NCBI GenBank assembly: GCA_024867545.1
Contig: JANFNE010000017.1
Span: 211,001 to 275,000 of the forward strand
Origin: Phytopythium helicoides
Taxonomy: Eukaryota; Oomycota; Peronosporomycetes; Pythiales; Pythiaceae
Length of the DNA: 64,000 bases
Direction: 5' to 3'
Below are positions 22,601 through 34,690 of the stretch, piece after piece (positions within the stretch are counted from its first letter, which is position 1; each line of letters opens with the position of its first letter). Position numbers and translations under genes: made by a program. The notes under the pieces were generated by a model that saw only the letters and a program-made list of their open reading frames with translations, did no database searches and was not told the origin of the DNA.

Positions 22601-22953
22601 AGGAAAAGAGAGAGCGTGAAGCAGCAAACCAGGAAATCGAGGCGAAGCGCCAGCGTCTCGAGGCAGCAGCCAAGCCCGCTCCAGATCCATCAGCCACTCT
22701 CGAACAGGGAATCGGAGGGAAGATGCTGAAAATGATGGGCTGGAAGAGTGGCGAGGGTCTCGGCAAGCGAGGCACAGGTATCACGGCCCCCATTTCGGCA
22801 GCTGGTAGTACTTCCGGAGGCGGAGCAAGTGGCACCTCCGCCACTGCTGGCTTGGGCTCGAAGCCAGCGGTGGCCGTTGAAGTATCGGAGGCTGCCACCT
22901 TCAAGGAGCGTGTACAGTCCGTTGCACGTGCGCGATACGATGCCATGCAGTAG
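19691..22953 (+). CDS. RBM5/RBM10-like splicing factor (RRM, RanBP2 zinc finger, RRM, OCRE, C2H2, G-patch)
   Basis: The multi-exon gene encodes domains in the order diagnostic of RBM5/6/10: an Arg/Ser-rich start; RRM1 (ATLIFKNLSPGVDE, then LPRGFAFVEF at about 20200); a RanBP2-type zinc finger split by an intron (DWFCDQ, then CNATNFSRRTECFKC at about 20610); RRM2 (NVLVVRHIPLEVDEGE, then SRGFAFVEF at about 21070); an OCRE domain (VGLYWDSDTMFYYSTATKLYYS at about 21735); a C2H2 finger (about 22440); and a G-patch (MLKMMGWKSGEGLGKRG at about 22730). Such proteins regulate alternative splice-site choice in the early spliceosome. The start at 19691 is the first methionine in the glycine/arginine-rich frame; a methionine at 19601 in another frame is possible. 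Introns are short, one possibly with a GC donor after RRM1 part 1 (about 20060). The stop at 22953 follows the G-patch tail. Confidence 0.86.
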
Positions 22954-23236
22954 TAGGAAGGAGCAATATATCATGTTGCGTATAGCTTCACACTCGACAC
23001 GAATGCAACCAAAGAAAAAAAGTGCTTCACGATTTTTTGTCCAATATCCAGTATGGGTACATCATGTTCAGTATGTCCCAAAAAGAAAAGTATGGTTCAA
23101 TAAGGAATGAACCTACAAATCCAGTTTAAATGCACCATTCAATTCGAAACAAAAGTGACTTGAACGGCGAGCAGCACAAACGCGTCGACCATTTCTCAAT
23201 TTGCTCCGAAGCCAACACAACCAAGTGAAGCGCACG

Positions 23237-24579
23237 ATGGGCTGCTCCGCGAGTGTTGAGGTTGACGTCAAGGCTGGAACCAGCGTTGGCGTCCAGGTGG
23301 AAAAAAGCGAAGGCAGGGAAGACAATGTTCCAGCCTATTCCTGATCGCTACGAGACGCTTGGTACTGGTCATTGCTAGGGGCTCGCGTGCACCACAATTC
23401 CAAGCATTAGAACTTACATGGGCATGAAAATGTAGCTGAGGTGCAGCAGGATCTGCGGTGTGTCGTCGCGCGACGTTTCTACAACGAAGGTGATCAATCT
23501 GACACGTCATGTGCGCTGGTTGGAAACAGGAAAGCTGGCCTCGAGTCCTCCAACCTCATCATTGGCGTACGTCTCAATGTACATGCAGGAATATCACATA
23601 TCTTCAGCACGACTGACAAGAGTGGACTTTGTTGCGAATCATGACTACAGGTTGACTACACGAAGTCAAACAAGGTAGGATGAACTACTTTCAACCCGGC
23701 TGGACGACTTGGGCTGAATGGATGCGTGAGCAGTGGACTGGTCAGAAGACGTTTGGAGGGCTTTGTCTTCACCATCTGGATCCCGCCAAGATCCAAATGA
23801 ACCCCTACCAGGTGCGGTGCACCATAGACAATTTTGCCTTGTTTGTAGCTCCTCTTTCTCTGACTCTATCTCGGCAGCACGTCATTTCGATCATTGGACG
23901 CGTACTCGAGCCGTTTGACGACGACAATATCATCCCTACCTTTGGGTTCGGGGATGTGAAGACCAAAGGCGATAGTTGCTTTCCCTTCACCGAGAGGCGT
24001 GGGTGCAACGGCTTCCAAGAGGTTCTTGAGCGATACAATCGAATCACACCGTATCAGCAGCTCTCGGGACCGACAAATTTTGCGCCAGTGATCCAAGAAG
24101 CGATTCGGGAAGTGGAAAAAGAAGGAGGTTTCCATATCTTGGTCATCATCGCGGATGGACAAGTTACGCAAGAAGAGGCGACGAGGAAAGCGATCGTGGA
24201 GGCCTCCAACTGGCCGATCTGTACGTACTGATGTCGGCAATTTGGCGGCAGCCTGGTCTAGCCTAACTTTCTCTTCTACCGGCGCAGCCATTGTCATGAT
24301 TGGCGTCGGTGACGGCCCGTGGGATATGATGGAGGAGTTCGATGACGAGCTTCCTACACGACGTTTTGATAACTTTCAATTTGTCAACTACAACGCCGTT
24401 ATGGAGCGAAACTCGCGCAACCCCGACGCCGGCTTCGCAATGGCAGCTCTCATGGAGATTCCAGGTACTGTGTCTGGATACCGTATCATTGTCTTTATAA
24501 AGTTGCTGATGAGTCGTGCTCACATTGCTTGCGCACAGAACAATACAAGACAATCCGCAAGCTCGGAATGCTCAACTAA
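23237..24579 (+). CDS. copine/RGLG-like VWA protein, N-myristoylation signal (copy 1)
   Basis: Eight short exons encode a copine-type von Willebrand A domain closest in wording to plant RGLG proteins: [19 protein letters not shown], the MIDAS-like [51 protein letters not shown] and FDNFQFVNYNAVM. The N terminus MGCSAS has a glycine-2 and cysteine-3 suitable for myristoylation and palmitoylation, so membrane tethering replaces the C2 domains of animal copines. No RING finger follows the domain; the protein ends EQYKTIRKLGMLN. An A6 run near 23300 breaks the frame, and A5 would restore it. Two further copies lie in each arm of the inverted repeat and one more at 47.8-49.4 kb. Expected length is about 300 residues. 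Ligand and partners are unknown. Confidence 0.85.
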
Positions 24580-24731
24580 TAAATAATTAGAAAGCGCGGG
24601 TTCGTCGCCATGGGATCTCTGTAGTAATTCATCACCAACACGAAAGCAGCAGCTCAAACTCGCATATATTTCTCTTATGGAGCGGTAAGCTGTTGTTTCT
24701 CGGCAGCCAGTGCATTCCACATTCAACGGGC

Positions 24732-25914
24732 TTACAGCAGCTTCTCGACGGCGCCCTTGAGCAGCGACTTCTTGTAGCCGTTCACCTTGTCGGAGGCCTC
24801 CTTACCTCCCTTGAAGAAGCGGAACTCGGGGAACGCGCCGACCTCCAGCTCTTCCTTGAGCGAGTCAATCTCCGGGATTGACACATCGAGCTTGGCGAAC
24901 GTCACTTCGGGGTGCTTGGCAGCGAGCTCCTCGACGAACGGCAGGATCTGCGCGCACTTTCCGCACCACGGGGCCATGAAGTCGGCGACCACGGGCTTGC
25001 CGCTCTTCACCAGGTCCTGGAACTGAGCCTTGGTCTTGATCTTGGTGAGCGCCGAGTCAGGCGTCATCGGCCTCATCGTCAATGTCAGCGTCCTTGACCG
25101 TGCTGAAGTACTGGTGCGCCTCGTTGGGGTTGGCAATGATAGTCTTGTCACCCGGCTGCCAGTTCGCGGGGCACACCTCGCCGTGCTCCTCGTGGAACTG
25201 CAGCGCCTTGATGAGACGCAGCGTCTCGTCAACACTGCGGCCGATCGGCAGGTTGTTGATCGTGATCTGCTGCAACACGCCCTCCGGGTCAATGATGAAC
25301 AGACCGCGCAGCGCGATACCCTCGTTCTCGAGCAGCACGCCGTACTTGGCCGAGATAATCTTGGTGATGTCCGCGACAATGGGGATGTCCATGGAGCCGA
25401 GGCCGCCCTTGTTGCGCGGCAGGCGCGTCCAGGCGAGGTGCGACTCGGGCGAGTCGGTCGAGCAGGCGATGAGCTGCGTGTTGACGGCGGCGAAGTCGGC
25501 CGCGCGGTCGTTGAAGGCGATGATCTCGGTCGGGCACACGTATGTGAAGTCCTTGGGGTAGAAGAACAGCACGACGTACTTGCCGCGGTAGTCCTCGAGC
25601 GAGATGTCCGTGATGTCGCCGTTGAACACGCCGGCCGCCTTGAATCCGGGAGCCTTGCCCTGCACGCGCGCCGACGGCAGCGGGTACTGGATGAAACTCT
25701 CCTCTCTTCGTCCTCACCGTCGAAGAAGAACTCGTCGTCGCCCGGCACGCTGGCGAACGCGCGCGTCTGCAGCTTGTGGCTGGAGCAGCGAAGCGCGCTG
25801 GGCCACCGGCGCGGCAGCAAACTGCGCGGCGGGCAGCGAGCTGGAGGCCGCGCGAAGCGCAAGCGACGCCACGGGGCGAGCGGCCAGGCGGCGGAGCGCG
25901 CGGACCGAGTGCAT
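24732..25914 (-). CDS. mitochondrial 2-Cys peroxiredoxin fused to thioredoxin (frame interrupted)
   Basis: The N terminus (MHSVRALRRLAARPVASLAL) is a typical mitochondrial presequence. After two frame slips near 25690-25800, a typical 2-Cys peroxiredoxin begins (VQGKAPGFKAAGVFNGD), with peroxidatic cysteine in FTYVCPTE, downstream SPESHLAWTRLPR, and resolving cysteine in EVCPANWQPG. A stop codon at about 25055 is overlapped by an ATG in the next frame, which opens a complete thioredoxin domain (VVADFMAPWCGKCAQILPF, active site WCGKC) ending at 24732. The acidic linker reads straight across if one base is restored, so I favour one fused protein in which the thioredoxin recycles its own peroxiredoxin using NADPH-derived electrons. 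Two separate overlapping genes is the alternative. The expected function is removal of mitochondrial H2O2. Confidence 0.82.
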
Positions 25915-26374
25915 GGCGAGCGGAGGGAGGCGACGACCGAGGGGCGGCGAGATCTAGAGTGCGCCGAGGTGTCCGACCCCGCGTGCATCACCCACCACCG
26001 CGGACTTCACGCACGATCTGGATAGTCGGGGTATGGGTTGCCACAGACCATTTTCATTTGGTTTGGACGGCGCAGCGTAGACCAACACGTCTGAAAATTG
26101 ATTGATGGAGGTCGCACCGTTGGGGCCACACACTTCGCATGCTTCAACCTTGTCAGAACGTGAGCGGACACTTCTCGAATCTCCACAGCCAACGCAACAT
26201 GATGACACCCCCTCGTGATTTGGATTAGATTGGGTTGGTTATCCCGGCGGCGGAGGCTGACGGGGTTGTTTGTCTCTAGAGTCATGGAGCGCTCTGCTCC
26301 TCCTACTGCTACACAGCCTCCGCGTCGCCAATAAGTTAAAAGTCAAGCGTCAAAATGGGGGCAGCCAGCGGCCG
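25915..26374. other. intergenic region, nothing recognised
   Basis: The 460 bp hold the promoter side of the Prx-Trx gene and the 3' end of the PDE gene, both on the minus strand. No conserved coding stretch or repeat was seen. Confidence 0.5.
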
Positions 26375-29300
26375 CTACCTGTTTGGCGCGGCGCAGGCGG
26401 TGTCGTCGATCTCGTGGCCGTCCGTCGCGCGGTGCGCATCCACGGGGCCACTACGACCCCTTCGCTTGGGAGTCTTCTTCTCGATCAAGCCCTTCTTCTC
26501 AGCCAAAGATGCCCACATCGCTCGGTTCTTCTGGATGTTGACCATGCACGGCTCCAGACCGTCGAGGAACTCGTCCAGGATGTGCCAGAGCGGGAACACG
26601 CACGAATTCACAAACGCCAAGTTGAGCTTGGCCATCTCCGGTGAGCCCGGCCGCGCGCTCATGAAGGGCGTCACAGGAGTCAGCCCGAGCGCCACCTCAT
26701 CGTTGTACTGCTGGTTGAACTCCTGCATGAGCTGCGACGACCATCGAAAGTGCAGCTTCTCGCTCAGCGTCGGACCAGACACGTCTGCCGCGTGCACAAT
26801 GACGTTGACAAGAAGCTCGCGGTGAGTCTCATCTTCAGCACGGAAACTCTCCCGCTTGAGCCGGTCATGCGCCTGTGACACAAGCGCAGCGTGCGAGTGC
26901 ATGTCGGTGGACAGAATGGCGCCGATAATGCTCTTGCGCAGGTGGCGGAACTCAGATGGCGTGGCGCGCTCGAAAATGTCGTGACCAGGTTTGCGCATTG
27001 TCTCAAAGCATGCAGCCGCGTGCATGTTCTCCAGCACAGACTGGTCGTTGTAAAGCATTGCGGTATCTGAGCGTCGTCGAATGTGAAAGTCGTTGGTGCG
27101 TCCATCGTGATTCATATCGTGGCAGTAGGCAGCCACGAAAATCGCCATCAGGTCTCGAGCTTCAAAGAGCGCGCGCTCGGCACTCGGTGGCGGGGCCGCA
27201 CCCTAATGACAGGTTCATGAGCGATGAAGCTGGTGACAGCTGCGACGACTGCGATGACACGATCATGAAGCTCACATGCAGCGTTGTGAATGCGTGGTAA
27301 AAGTTGTGGTACGGCACGTCCTGGTACTGGTTCTTCACGCCCACAATGAAGCGCCGCATCGTAGCCTTGGAAATGTCAAAGTGGTGCATCAAGTCGTAGT
27401 AGTAGAACATGTCAAACACGAGGTCCACCAGCTGCGGCATCGTGTACTCCCAGGGGTCCAGTTCCCATGTGCGGATCAAGGAGTACGCGTTCTCGCCCCT
27501 GCTCGTGATTCGAGCACTCTCGATCCTCGGGTAGAAACATCCGTCATGGAAAGACGTAGCAGCAATCATCGCGTGCGCGTGCTGTTCGCTTGCCGTTGGC
27601 ATGTTCAGAAGGTGCATCGGGGTCGAAATGCGGCTGTTGGCTACTGACTCGGATCGGCGGCGCTGAGCTATTGGCGTCGTTGTATACTGCGACAAGAACG
27701 AATGCGTAGCTCGCTCGTAGCCCTCACCACTTCCAGTCTCGAACACGAGCTCCCACGCCCGGCGCTCGATCACTGACGACAGCTCTCCGCAGATAGCGCG
27801 CATGACCTTGATATCCTCAGCACAGAATTGTGCGCGAGGGCTTTTGCCGATTTTATTGGCAGCGTAGAAGACTGCGACCACTTCGGCGCCATTCGCCGCC
27901 TTACCCGAGGCAGAAGCCTTCACTGGCACGCAGAGCAAGTTGTTTGTTGTGATTCCAACAATCTCGTCATACTCGCGGTTGAAATCAGGGTGAGTGCACG
28001 CTCGGCCAAGGTTGACAATCTCTCCTCGCTCGGCCACAATGCCTTGGATATACTTTCCCATCGGCATTGTGTACCCGCGCCAGTTGGAGCCAACGCGACA
28101 AAAGAGTGACCGACTCAGCGTATCAACAAAGAAGAGTGCACCGTGCTCCACGTGCAAGATCTGGCACGCCGTGTCGACGATCGACTTGAACACATCACCA
28201 ACGCCATCATTCGCAGAGGAGATTGCCTGCATCATTGCCAGCAGCGCATCACTGCGGCGCTTGGCCGCACGTGCCTCTGCAAAAAGCCGTGCGTTTGTCA
28301 GTGCGATCGCAATATAGTAGGCAATGCCTCGCGCTAGCTCTTCGTCGTCCGCATCGAAGTACTGCTTCCCGGACACGCAGAGCAGCGAGGACATGGGTGT
28401 TCGACTGGGCTGCTTATTCACAACCTCCAGTGCGCCGAGCACCTTTCCACTCACATCCTTAATTGGCACCGCGAGCACTGACCGCGTCAGAAAACCAGTT
28501 TTTTGGTCAATCGACGGATCGAACCGCGGATCGAGGTATGCATCGCGCACGTTGATAATTTCGCCGCTCTTGACCGCCGCACCGATGAGCCCAGACTCGG
28601 ATGAAAAGCGGCAAGTCGCGTCAAGAGCCAGGTCACAAGTAATATCGGATCCGACGGGCGAGTACAACTCGTCGGTCTCGTCGTCCATCAGGAACACGCT
28701 GCATTTCGTGGCTTGCATCGGCTTTTTGATGGCATCCATGATGGCGAGCAAAAGCGAGTTGGTCTCTAGCTCTCGAAACACAACGGCCGACAGCTGCAAC
28801 AGCGTCTGGGCCTTGTCCTGCGCCTTTAGAATAGCCTCTTGCTGAGCAGTAGTGTGGAGTGCAGGGCCAACGTGGCGGCAAATGCTTGTGCTGACGGCAA
28901 TGTCGGCTTCCGTGACTGGAACACGGTCGCCCTTGTACAAGAGGACGACGCCATTCACACGGTGCTCGTAGTCGTAGATGGGGAGACAGATGGTGTCATT
29001 GACGTCGCTGTCATTCGACCCTCTCTCGTCTTCATCAACCTCATCCACGTCGTCCATGTGCGTCTGCGAGGACTCGACGTCATCTTCCTCTCCGTTGGTT
29101 GCCGTGCTGCTCGTGCTGCTGTCACTGCTGCTGCTCTTGTTTTTAGTCAACCTCGTCGTGGGACCCACATTGGATGCCACCGGAGAGTGCGCGCCTGAGA
29201 AGCTGGACGTGTCGGACGAGATGGCAGATAGCACCTGTCGTGAACACTGGACAAACTTCCTCCTCGACGCGACCTGTCCGATGACGCCGGTACCGATCTG

Positions 29301-30276
29301 CACATTGCCTGGCCACCACCTCTGCAAGTGGTTGTCGTCATCCTCGTCGTTGGTAAACCGCGGCCAGAGCAGTCCGGACTCGCAGTCGAACGCGTACACG
29401 ACACAGATCTCGGCTGCCACGGCTTCCTGCAAAAACTCGAGCAGCGTGTCGGTGGGGTAGATGGAAGTCACGGGCACGCTAAGCCTGTGCGAGGGCATGG
29501 GCGGCGGGAAGACGGAGGGCGAGTCGGCGCGCTTGAGCATGCGCTTGCTGCGCGGCGACTTGGCCGGCGCCTTGTCGGTGATGCGCACGTACGCCTCTCC
29601 GCGGGCCGCGCGCTCGAGGTAGGCCTTGATGAGCTTGCCAATGAACTGGCGAAAGACGTGCAGCGAACCGTAGCGGTGCAGCGGGTAGGCGCTCGGCGCG
29701 GAGCTGCTACTGCGCAGCCAGCCCGTGATGATCTTTTGGCTCGTGGCGCGAGTTGAAGATCTCGGCAACGCCGTGCACGGCGCCGGCCTCGTCAGTGAGC
29801 GGCAGGCACAGGTACGAGCGCACATCGATGCCCTTGAGCGTCTGTCCCTGCCCGACGCCCGCGCCGGCGCAGAGCGAGCCACTAGCGAGGAACACGGGGT
29901 GTCCCGATGCGAAGCAGCCGCCCAGCAGCGGCTCGCGGCGCGCGCGCTCCGAGGGGCGGATGGCGCGGCCCGAGAACTCGAGCACGGACGCGTTGTTGGC
30001 CTCGAAGCTGAGCAGGCAGTGCTCAGCGTCCAGCAGCGACAGCAGCTGCTCGCGGATCTTGGCGAACACGTCCATGAAGTCGCTGCGCGGGGCCATGACG
30101 GCGTCGGCCAGCGCCTCCTGCGCGAGCGCAAAGCGCCGCACGTGTCGCCGCCCCAGGTCCTTGGACAGCCTGTCTCGCCAATCGGGACGTCCCGTCGTCA
30201 GTTCTGCTCCGTTCGAGGCCGCGCCGGCTCGAGGAGAACCGCAAGACGCGGACGCACCACTGCGCGATGCACACAT
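26375..30276 (-). CDS. multi-GAF-domain cyclic nucleotide phosphodiesterase
   Basis: This long minus-strand gene encodes several GAF-type sensor domains followed by a class I PDE catalytic domain. GAF-like units lie at about 30150-29770, 29470-28880, 28790-28290 (CSVFLMDDETDELYSPVG) and 28240-27780 (HGALFFVDTLSRSLFCRVG). A Ser/Asp-rich insertion (about 29000-29200) sits inside the second. The catalytic domain (27450-26500) has HNFYHAF, the metal-binding CHDMNHDG, STDMHSH and VHAADVSGP. It should hydrolyse cAMP and/or cGMP to 5'-nucleotides under allosteric control of GAF ligands. Two frame changes occur: near 29755, and at about 27205 where removing one G from a GGG run joins the frames without a stop. 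Both look like single-base errors. The start at 30276 is the first methionine of the 5' frame. Confidence 0.87.
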
Positions 30277-31115
30277 GTCGCCTCAGCAACCGCCAGCGCC
30301 GCCGCGCCGCGGCACGCGCTTCCTCCGCCGCCGACTCGTCGGCGCTCCGCATCGAGGCTGTGTTGGGAGTGCTCGCGTGGGGGAAAGTGGTGCGAGGCGG
30401 CTGGGCCGGGCGTTCGTAGGCGTCGTGCACGGTGCTGGGTTGAAAAGCGCGGTCTATGCGCGTTTAACTTGTGCTTTGTATGAATTCGCCCATCGTAGCG
30501 CACTGAAATCGTCGCAGAACTGAGGATTACGCTTGGCCCGAAATAGATGGAGGCATACAAACCTCGATATGTTTCTGCATGCGTTCAGTACCGAAACAGC
30601 GTAGCGTACTGAGACTGCTCGGGCATGTCGCACATTTTGGCGCTTCTCCCACTGATCTTTACTGAATCCAAGTCAATGCGGGAGGCACGCAACTCGATCA
30701 ATACCTACAACGACGAAACTGTGCGTCTCGAGTGAACCACCCGCCCCGTCTCTTGCGTGTATCGATACTGTACATGACAGAACTTCAAGCCGTCTCGCCG
30801 CGCACGAAAAAGGCAACTCGCAGCCGCCACCAAGGCTTGTCGTGTTTCTTGGGCTTCTCTCGCTCCTGCTTTGTTGCCAGCCCTCCACCGGTTTGGCTGA
30901 TTGGCAGCTGGAGACCGGACCAAACGAGTGGCTTGTTGCGTTGGGACATGACTCGCGTGCGGCGCAGAGCACAGCGCTGGACGCAAAGCTATGCCCTTCT
31001 TCAGTTCGTTAAAACAGGGTGTTGAAAGTGACTCAACATGTATTGCTGCAGCTCGAGGGGACAAGGTGGCGCTCATGCACTGCTCTTGGCCGCCAAGTGG
31101 GCGTCTGGGCTGACT
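30277..31115. other. intergenic region between PDE and inverted-repeat left arm
   Basis: The first about 100 bp is the PDE 5' flank, and bases 30192-30382 (PDE 5' coding plus flank) are the source of a duplicated piece at 39338-39432. The remainder contains only unsupported short open frames. Confidence 0.5.
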
Positions 31116-31383
31116 GGGGGCTCGGTTGGCATCGACCGTGCGGCGCTTGCTGATCTTGCGAGCGCTCACACTCATCAGCGGCGGAATGTAGCAGCTTTAC
31201 GTAATTAATTTTCGCGCGGTGATGTGCGGTCCGCCCTCCATGTCAAGCTTTGCGCTCATCATGGGGGGCCGCGCCGTTTGCCAGCGTGGTGGTGGTCGTG
31301 GCGCACATGACATCAATTGTACTGTAACCACTACACTGTACGATGGTCCGACCATGAGCTTTTGGGCCGCATCTGGACGATCT

Positions 31384-32682
31384 TCAATGATCCAGCATGC
31401 CGAGCTCCCGGATAGTACGGTATTGCTCTGCGCGGGGAGGGGGACGGCGCTCGTTAGCTTGAAACACCTCTATGCGATCGATCGCGCAGCTTCACACGCA
31501 CCTGGAACCTCCATGAGCGCCGCCATGGCAAACCCAGCGTCCGGGTTGCGCATGTTACGCTTCATGACGGTACCGTAGTCGACGAACTGAAAGTTGTCAA
31601 AGCGGCGGGTCGGCAGCTTGTCGTCAAACTCCTCCATCATATCCCACGGGCCGTCGCCCACGCCGACCATGATAATGGCTGGTCACAGCTCGTAGCGTCA
31701 GCAACTCGCCATGCATCGCTATTGGGAAAGCAAGCCCGATGCAAACGCGGCACACGTACAGATCGGCCATTTGGACGCTTCAATGATCGCGTCTCGCGTC
31801 GGCTCGACTTTGCTGAGCTGTCCGTCTGCGATAATGACGAGGATGTGGTATCCTCCATCTCGCTTCACCGTCTCGATGGCCTCTCGGATGAGCGGCGCAA
31901 AGCTGGTCGGCCCCCAAAGCTTGACCAGGGGTGTGATCTTGTTGTACCGCTCCAGGACTTCGTCGAGTCCATTGCAGCCAAAGCCGTCCGAGAACAGCTC
32001 AAAGCAGCTCTTGTCTCCCGTCCGGTGGTCGCCAAAGCCATACGTCGGGATGATATTGTCGTCATCGAACGGCTCAAGCACGCGAGCAATCGCCGAAATC
32101 ACGCGCTGATACGGGTTGAGTACCGCACCCTTGGGGTCAATCTCATGAAGCGAGCGACCGCCAAAAGACCGCTTTCCGGACGACTGGGGTAGCACCACAA
32201 GAGATACAGAGGAGAGTGTGAGGCGAGGCATTTGCCAGCCAGCAATCTGAAAGGGCTGCAGCTTACCGTGTTGGACTCGGTGTAGTCAATCTAGACACCA
32301 AGAGTTATGCATCTCGTCATTTGAGGCACTCGAGAAACCAGTGGCTTACCCCGATGATCAGGTTGGATGACTCGAGCCCAGCCTTGCTACACGCGCGCGT
32401 CGAGATGATCAGCCCCTCCAGTTTGGATACAATTTCAACATCACAACACACAGCTCGGCGCTCACCGCAGATCGCGCTGCACTTCCTCTGCAAATGGTGC
32501 CATCGCCCCGTCCGCATGTCAGCACGACGAGACAGAATAGGTCGTCCAAGAGTCGCACCGATGGTCTCGTAGCGGTCTGGAATCGGGCGGAAGGCTCGCA
32601 CGGGCTGCTTCTTGTCCACACCGCGTGGCTGCTGTGGTGGTGGTGGTGGTGGTGCTCGGCTGCTTGACTGGGAGCTCCCCAT
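31384..32682 (-). CDS. copine/RGLG-like VWA protein (copy B, left arm, outer)
   Basis: The start at 32682 gives [18 protein letters not shown], with glycine-2 and serine-rich context suited to N-myristoylation, then [14 protein letters not shown]. Later exons carry LESSNLIIG, the MIDAS-like IDYTESN (donor GTAAGC), [45 protein letters not shown] and [16 protein letters not shown]. The gene ends [14 protein letters not shown] with stop at 31384-31386. Introns are short, as in the other copies. It is a near-duplicate of copy D in the right arm. Amino-acid differences are confined to a few positions, and the last intron differs by several substitutions and indels. It has no RING or C2 domain. Function by family: calcium-responsive or ubiquitin-linked signalling at membranes, but this is inference. 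Confidence 0.85.
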
Positions 32683-32857
32683 GATCAGTTTGCTGTTGCT
32701 GTTAGGTCCTGAGCGGGCGTGTTGTGATCTGATCGAAGCCTCGCCATCGGCGCATGGAGTGGTGGGTACAGTCACATGCATTCAACATCTAGATGCCAAC
32801 TGCAATACGAAAAATCCAACACGGTGTAGCCATCAAAATGTCGTGGCAACTGGCTCG

Positions 32858-34207
32858 CTACTCGATCATGCCGAGTCTCCGCATCGTCTGGTATTGCTCT
32901 GCACGATTCCATCAACGAAAGTTAGCAAAGCAAACATCACAATGACAAGACGCAGCGAATTGGGACGAACCAGGAATCTCCATGAGCGCCTGAATAGCAA
33001 AGCCAGCATCCGGGTTCTTCCGGTTGAGCTGCATGACGGCGTTGTACTCGACAAACTGGAAGTTGTCGAAGCGGCGGGACGGGAGCTTGTCGTCAAACTC
33101 TTCCATCATATCCCATGGGCCATCGCCGACGCCGACCATGATGATCGCTGCTCGTTTCGTTCAAAAAGTTAGGGACACTCCTCGTTACCTTCACCCAGCA
33201 AGCTACGTACAAATCGGCCAGTTGGACGCCTCGACGATCGCCTTCCTCGTCGCCTCTTCGTTCGTGACTTGGCCATCCGCAATGATGACCAGGATGTGAT
33301 ACCCACCATCTTCGCGGACCGCACGAATCGCCTCGTGGATGACAGGAGCAAAGTTCGTCGGACCCGACAGTCGCAAGCCCGGGGTGATCTCGTTGTAGCG
33401 ACGGAGGACCTCTTCAAAGCCCCGGCATCCACGTCCTTCGACGAACGGAAAACAGCGATCGCCCTTGGTAGTCAGGTCTCCGAAGCCAAACGCTGGGATG
33501 ATGTTGTCGTCGTCGAATGCCTCGAGGGTGCGGCCAATGACGGAGATCACATGCTGTCGTGCGAGAATTCGTCAGTTCGGCTGCGCGCACGCGCCTCTAG
33601 CAATGACTCGGACCAAGCGAAGCCAAACCTGGTAGGGATTGAGCTGGATCTTGGACGGATCCAAGTAGTGCAGACAGAGACCGCCGAACGACTTCTCGCC
33701 AGTCCACTGCGCACACGATCTCGTTCGTCAGTTGGTCAGCTCGCACGAAGGATGTGGTCAAAGCATGCCTGGTTCGACTTGGTGTAGTCAATCTGGTGGT
33801 CGTGTACACGGGTAGCAGCAACGTCAGCCTCGGTCCTTCAGCCCACGACTCGTTCCACGCGAGGACTCACGTACGCCAAGAATCAAGTTGGACGACTCGA
33901 GTCCAGCCTTCCTGGAAGCGCCGCACACCACTCAATCAGCTTCCCGCGAATCCTCAGCCTTCTGCATCCACTCGATCACTCAATCGCGCACCGCAGGTCC
34001 TTCTGCACCTCCGCTGTGCTCGTCCGCCACCAAGTCACGCAGGAGAAAACCGTCAGCGAGACTGTGCAGCTGAGACCAACCGGCAGCACCTATCAGCCCA
34101 CCGATCGTCTCGTAGCGATCCGGGATCGGTCGGAACGTTGGCTCGGCGCGCGTCACAGCGGCCGAGAGCGGTCGAGCGGCGGCCTCGGAGCTGGCGCTGC
34201 AGCCCAT
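32858..34207 (-). CDS. copine/RGLG-like VWA protein (copy A, left arm, inner)
   Basis: The start at 34207 encodes [18 protein letters not shown] followed by [12 protein letters not shown]. Short exons then give [45 protein letters not shown], and the main VWA exon ([53 protein letters not shown]). The final exons carry [22 protein letters not shown] and [17 protein letters not shown] predicts myristoylation plus palmitoylation. The intron after the SNQ codons appears to start GC rather than GT, a possible GC-AG intron. It is identical in protein to copy C (36253-37602). Copies A and B stand head-to-tail, about 175 bp apart, so the ancestral unit was a tandem pair duplicated by inversion. Confidence 0.86.
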
Positions 34208-34299
34208 GGCGAAGCGAGGCGAAGTTGTCAATGGGACTTGTCATGTGGGACAAGAACATGCACGCAGCAGTGAACCCATGAAAACGAGAGGGCTGGGGA

Positions 34300-34690
34300 T
34301 GGGGCACTAAAGCAAACATGTGACGCTGAAGTGTAATTGTTCGTTACGTTTGGTTACACCGGGGTACACATTTTGTGTAACAAATAGTGTGTACCACACA
34401 AAATACGTGATTCACATTTCGTACTTAGTGGGACATTGCTAGGTACGAATCAAGTGGTTAGGTTACTTTGCTGTGGACAGCACACGATAATTAGATTTAT
34501 TAGCGCTGTATACCAATATTTTGAAGCGTACAGAATAACAACCTCCATGGAAGAGTATTCTTGTATGTACACCTTATTTCACGCAAACTTACATTTAGGT
34601 ACATGTGACGATTTTCTTGCATTTTCCTTAGAATACCCGGCCAAATTACCAATCTCAAAAATTGTTGTTAAGCTGATAAACTGCGATCAT
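34300..34690. repeat. AT-richer segment with nested short inverted repeats (mirrored at 35770-36160)
   Basis: This piece is visibly AT-richer than its surroundings. Around 34363-34407 it contains ACACATTTTGTGT and GTGTGTACCACACAAAATA, short inverted repeats that could fold. It lies between the copine A 5' end and the viral-like fragment and may be a decayed mobile-element end or part of the same foreign insertion. An open frame across it lacks an ATG start and any family signature. Confidence 0.4.
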
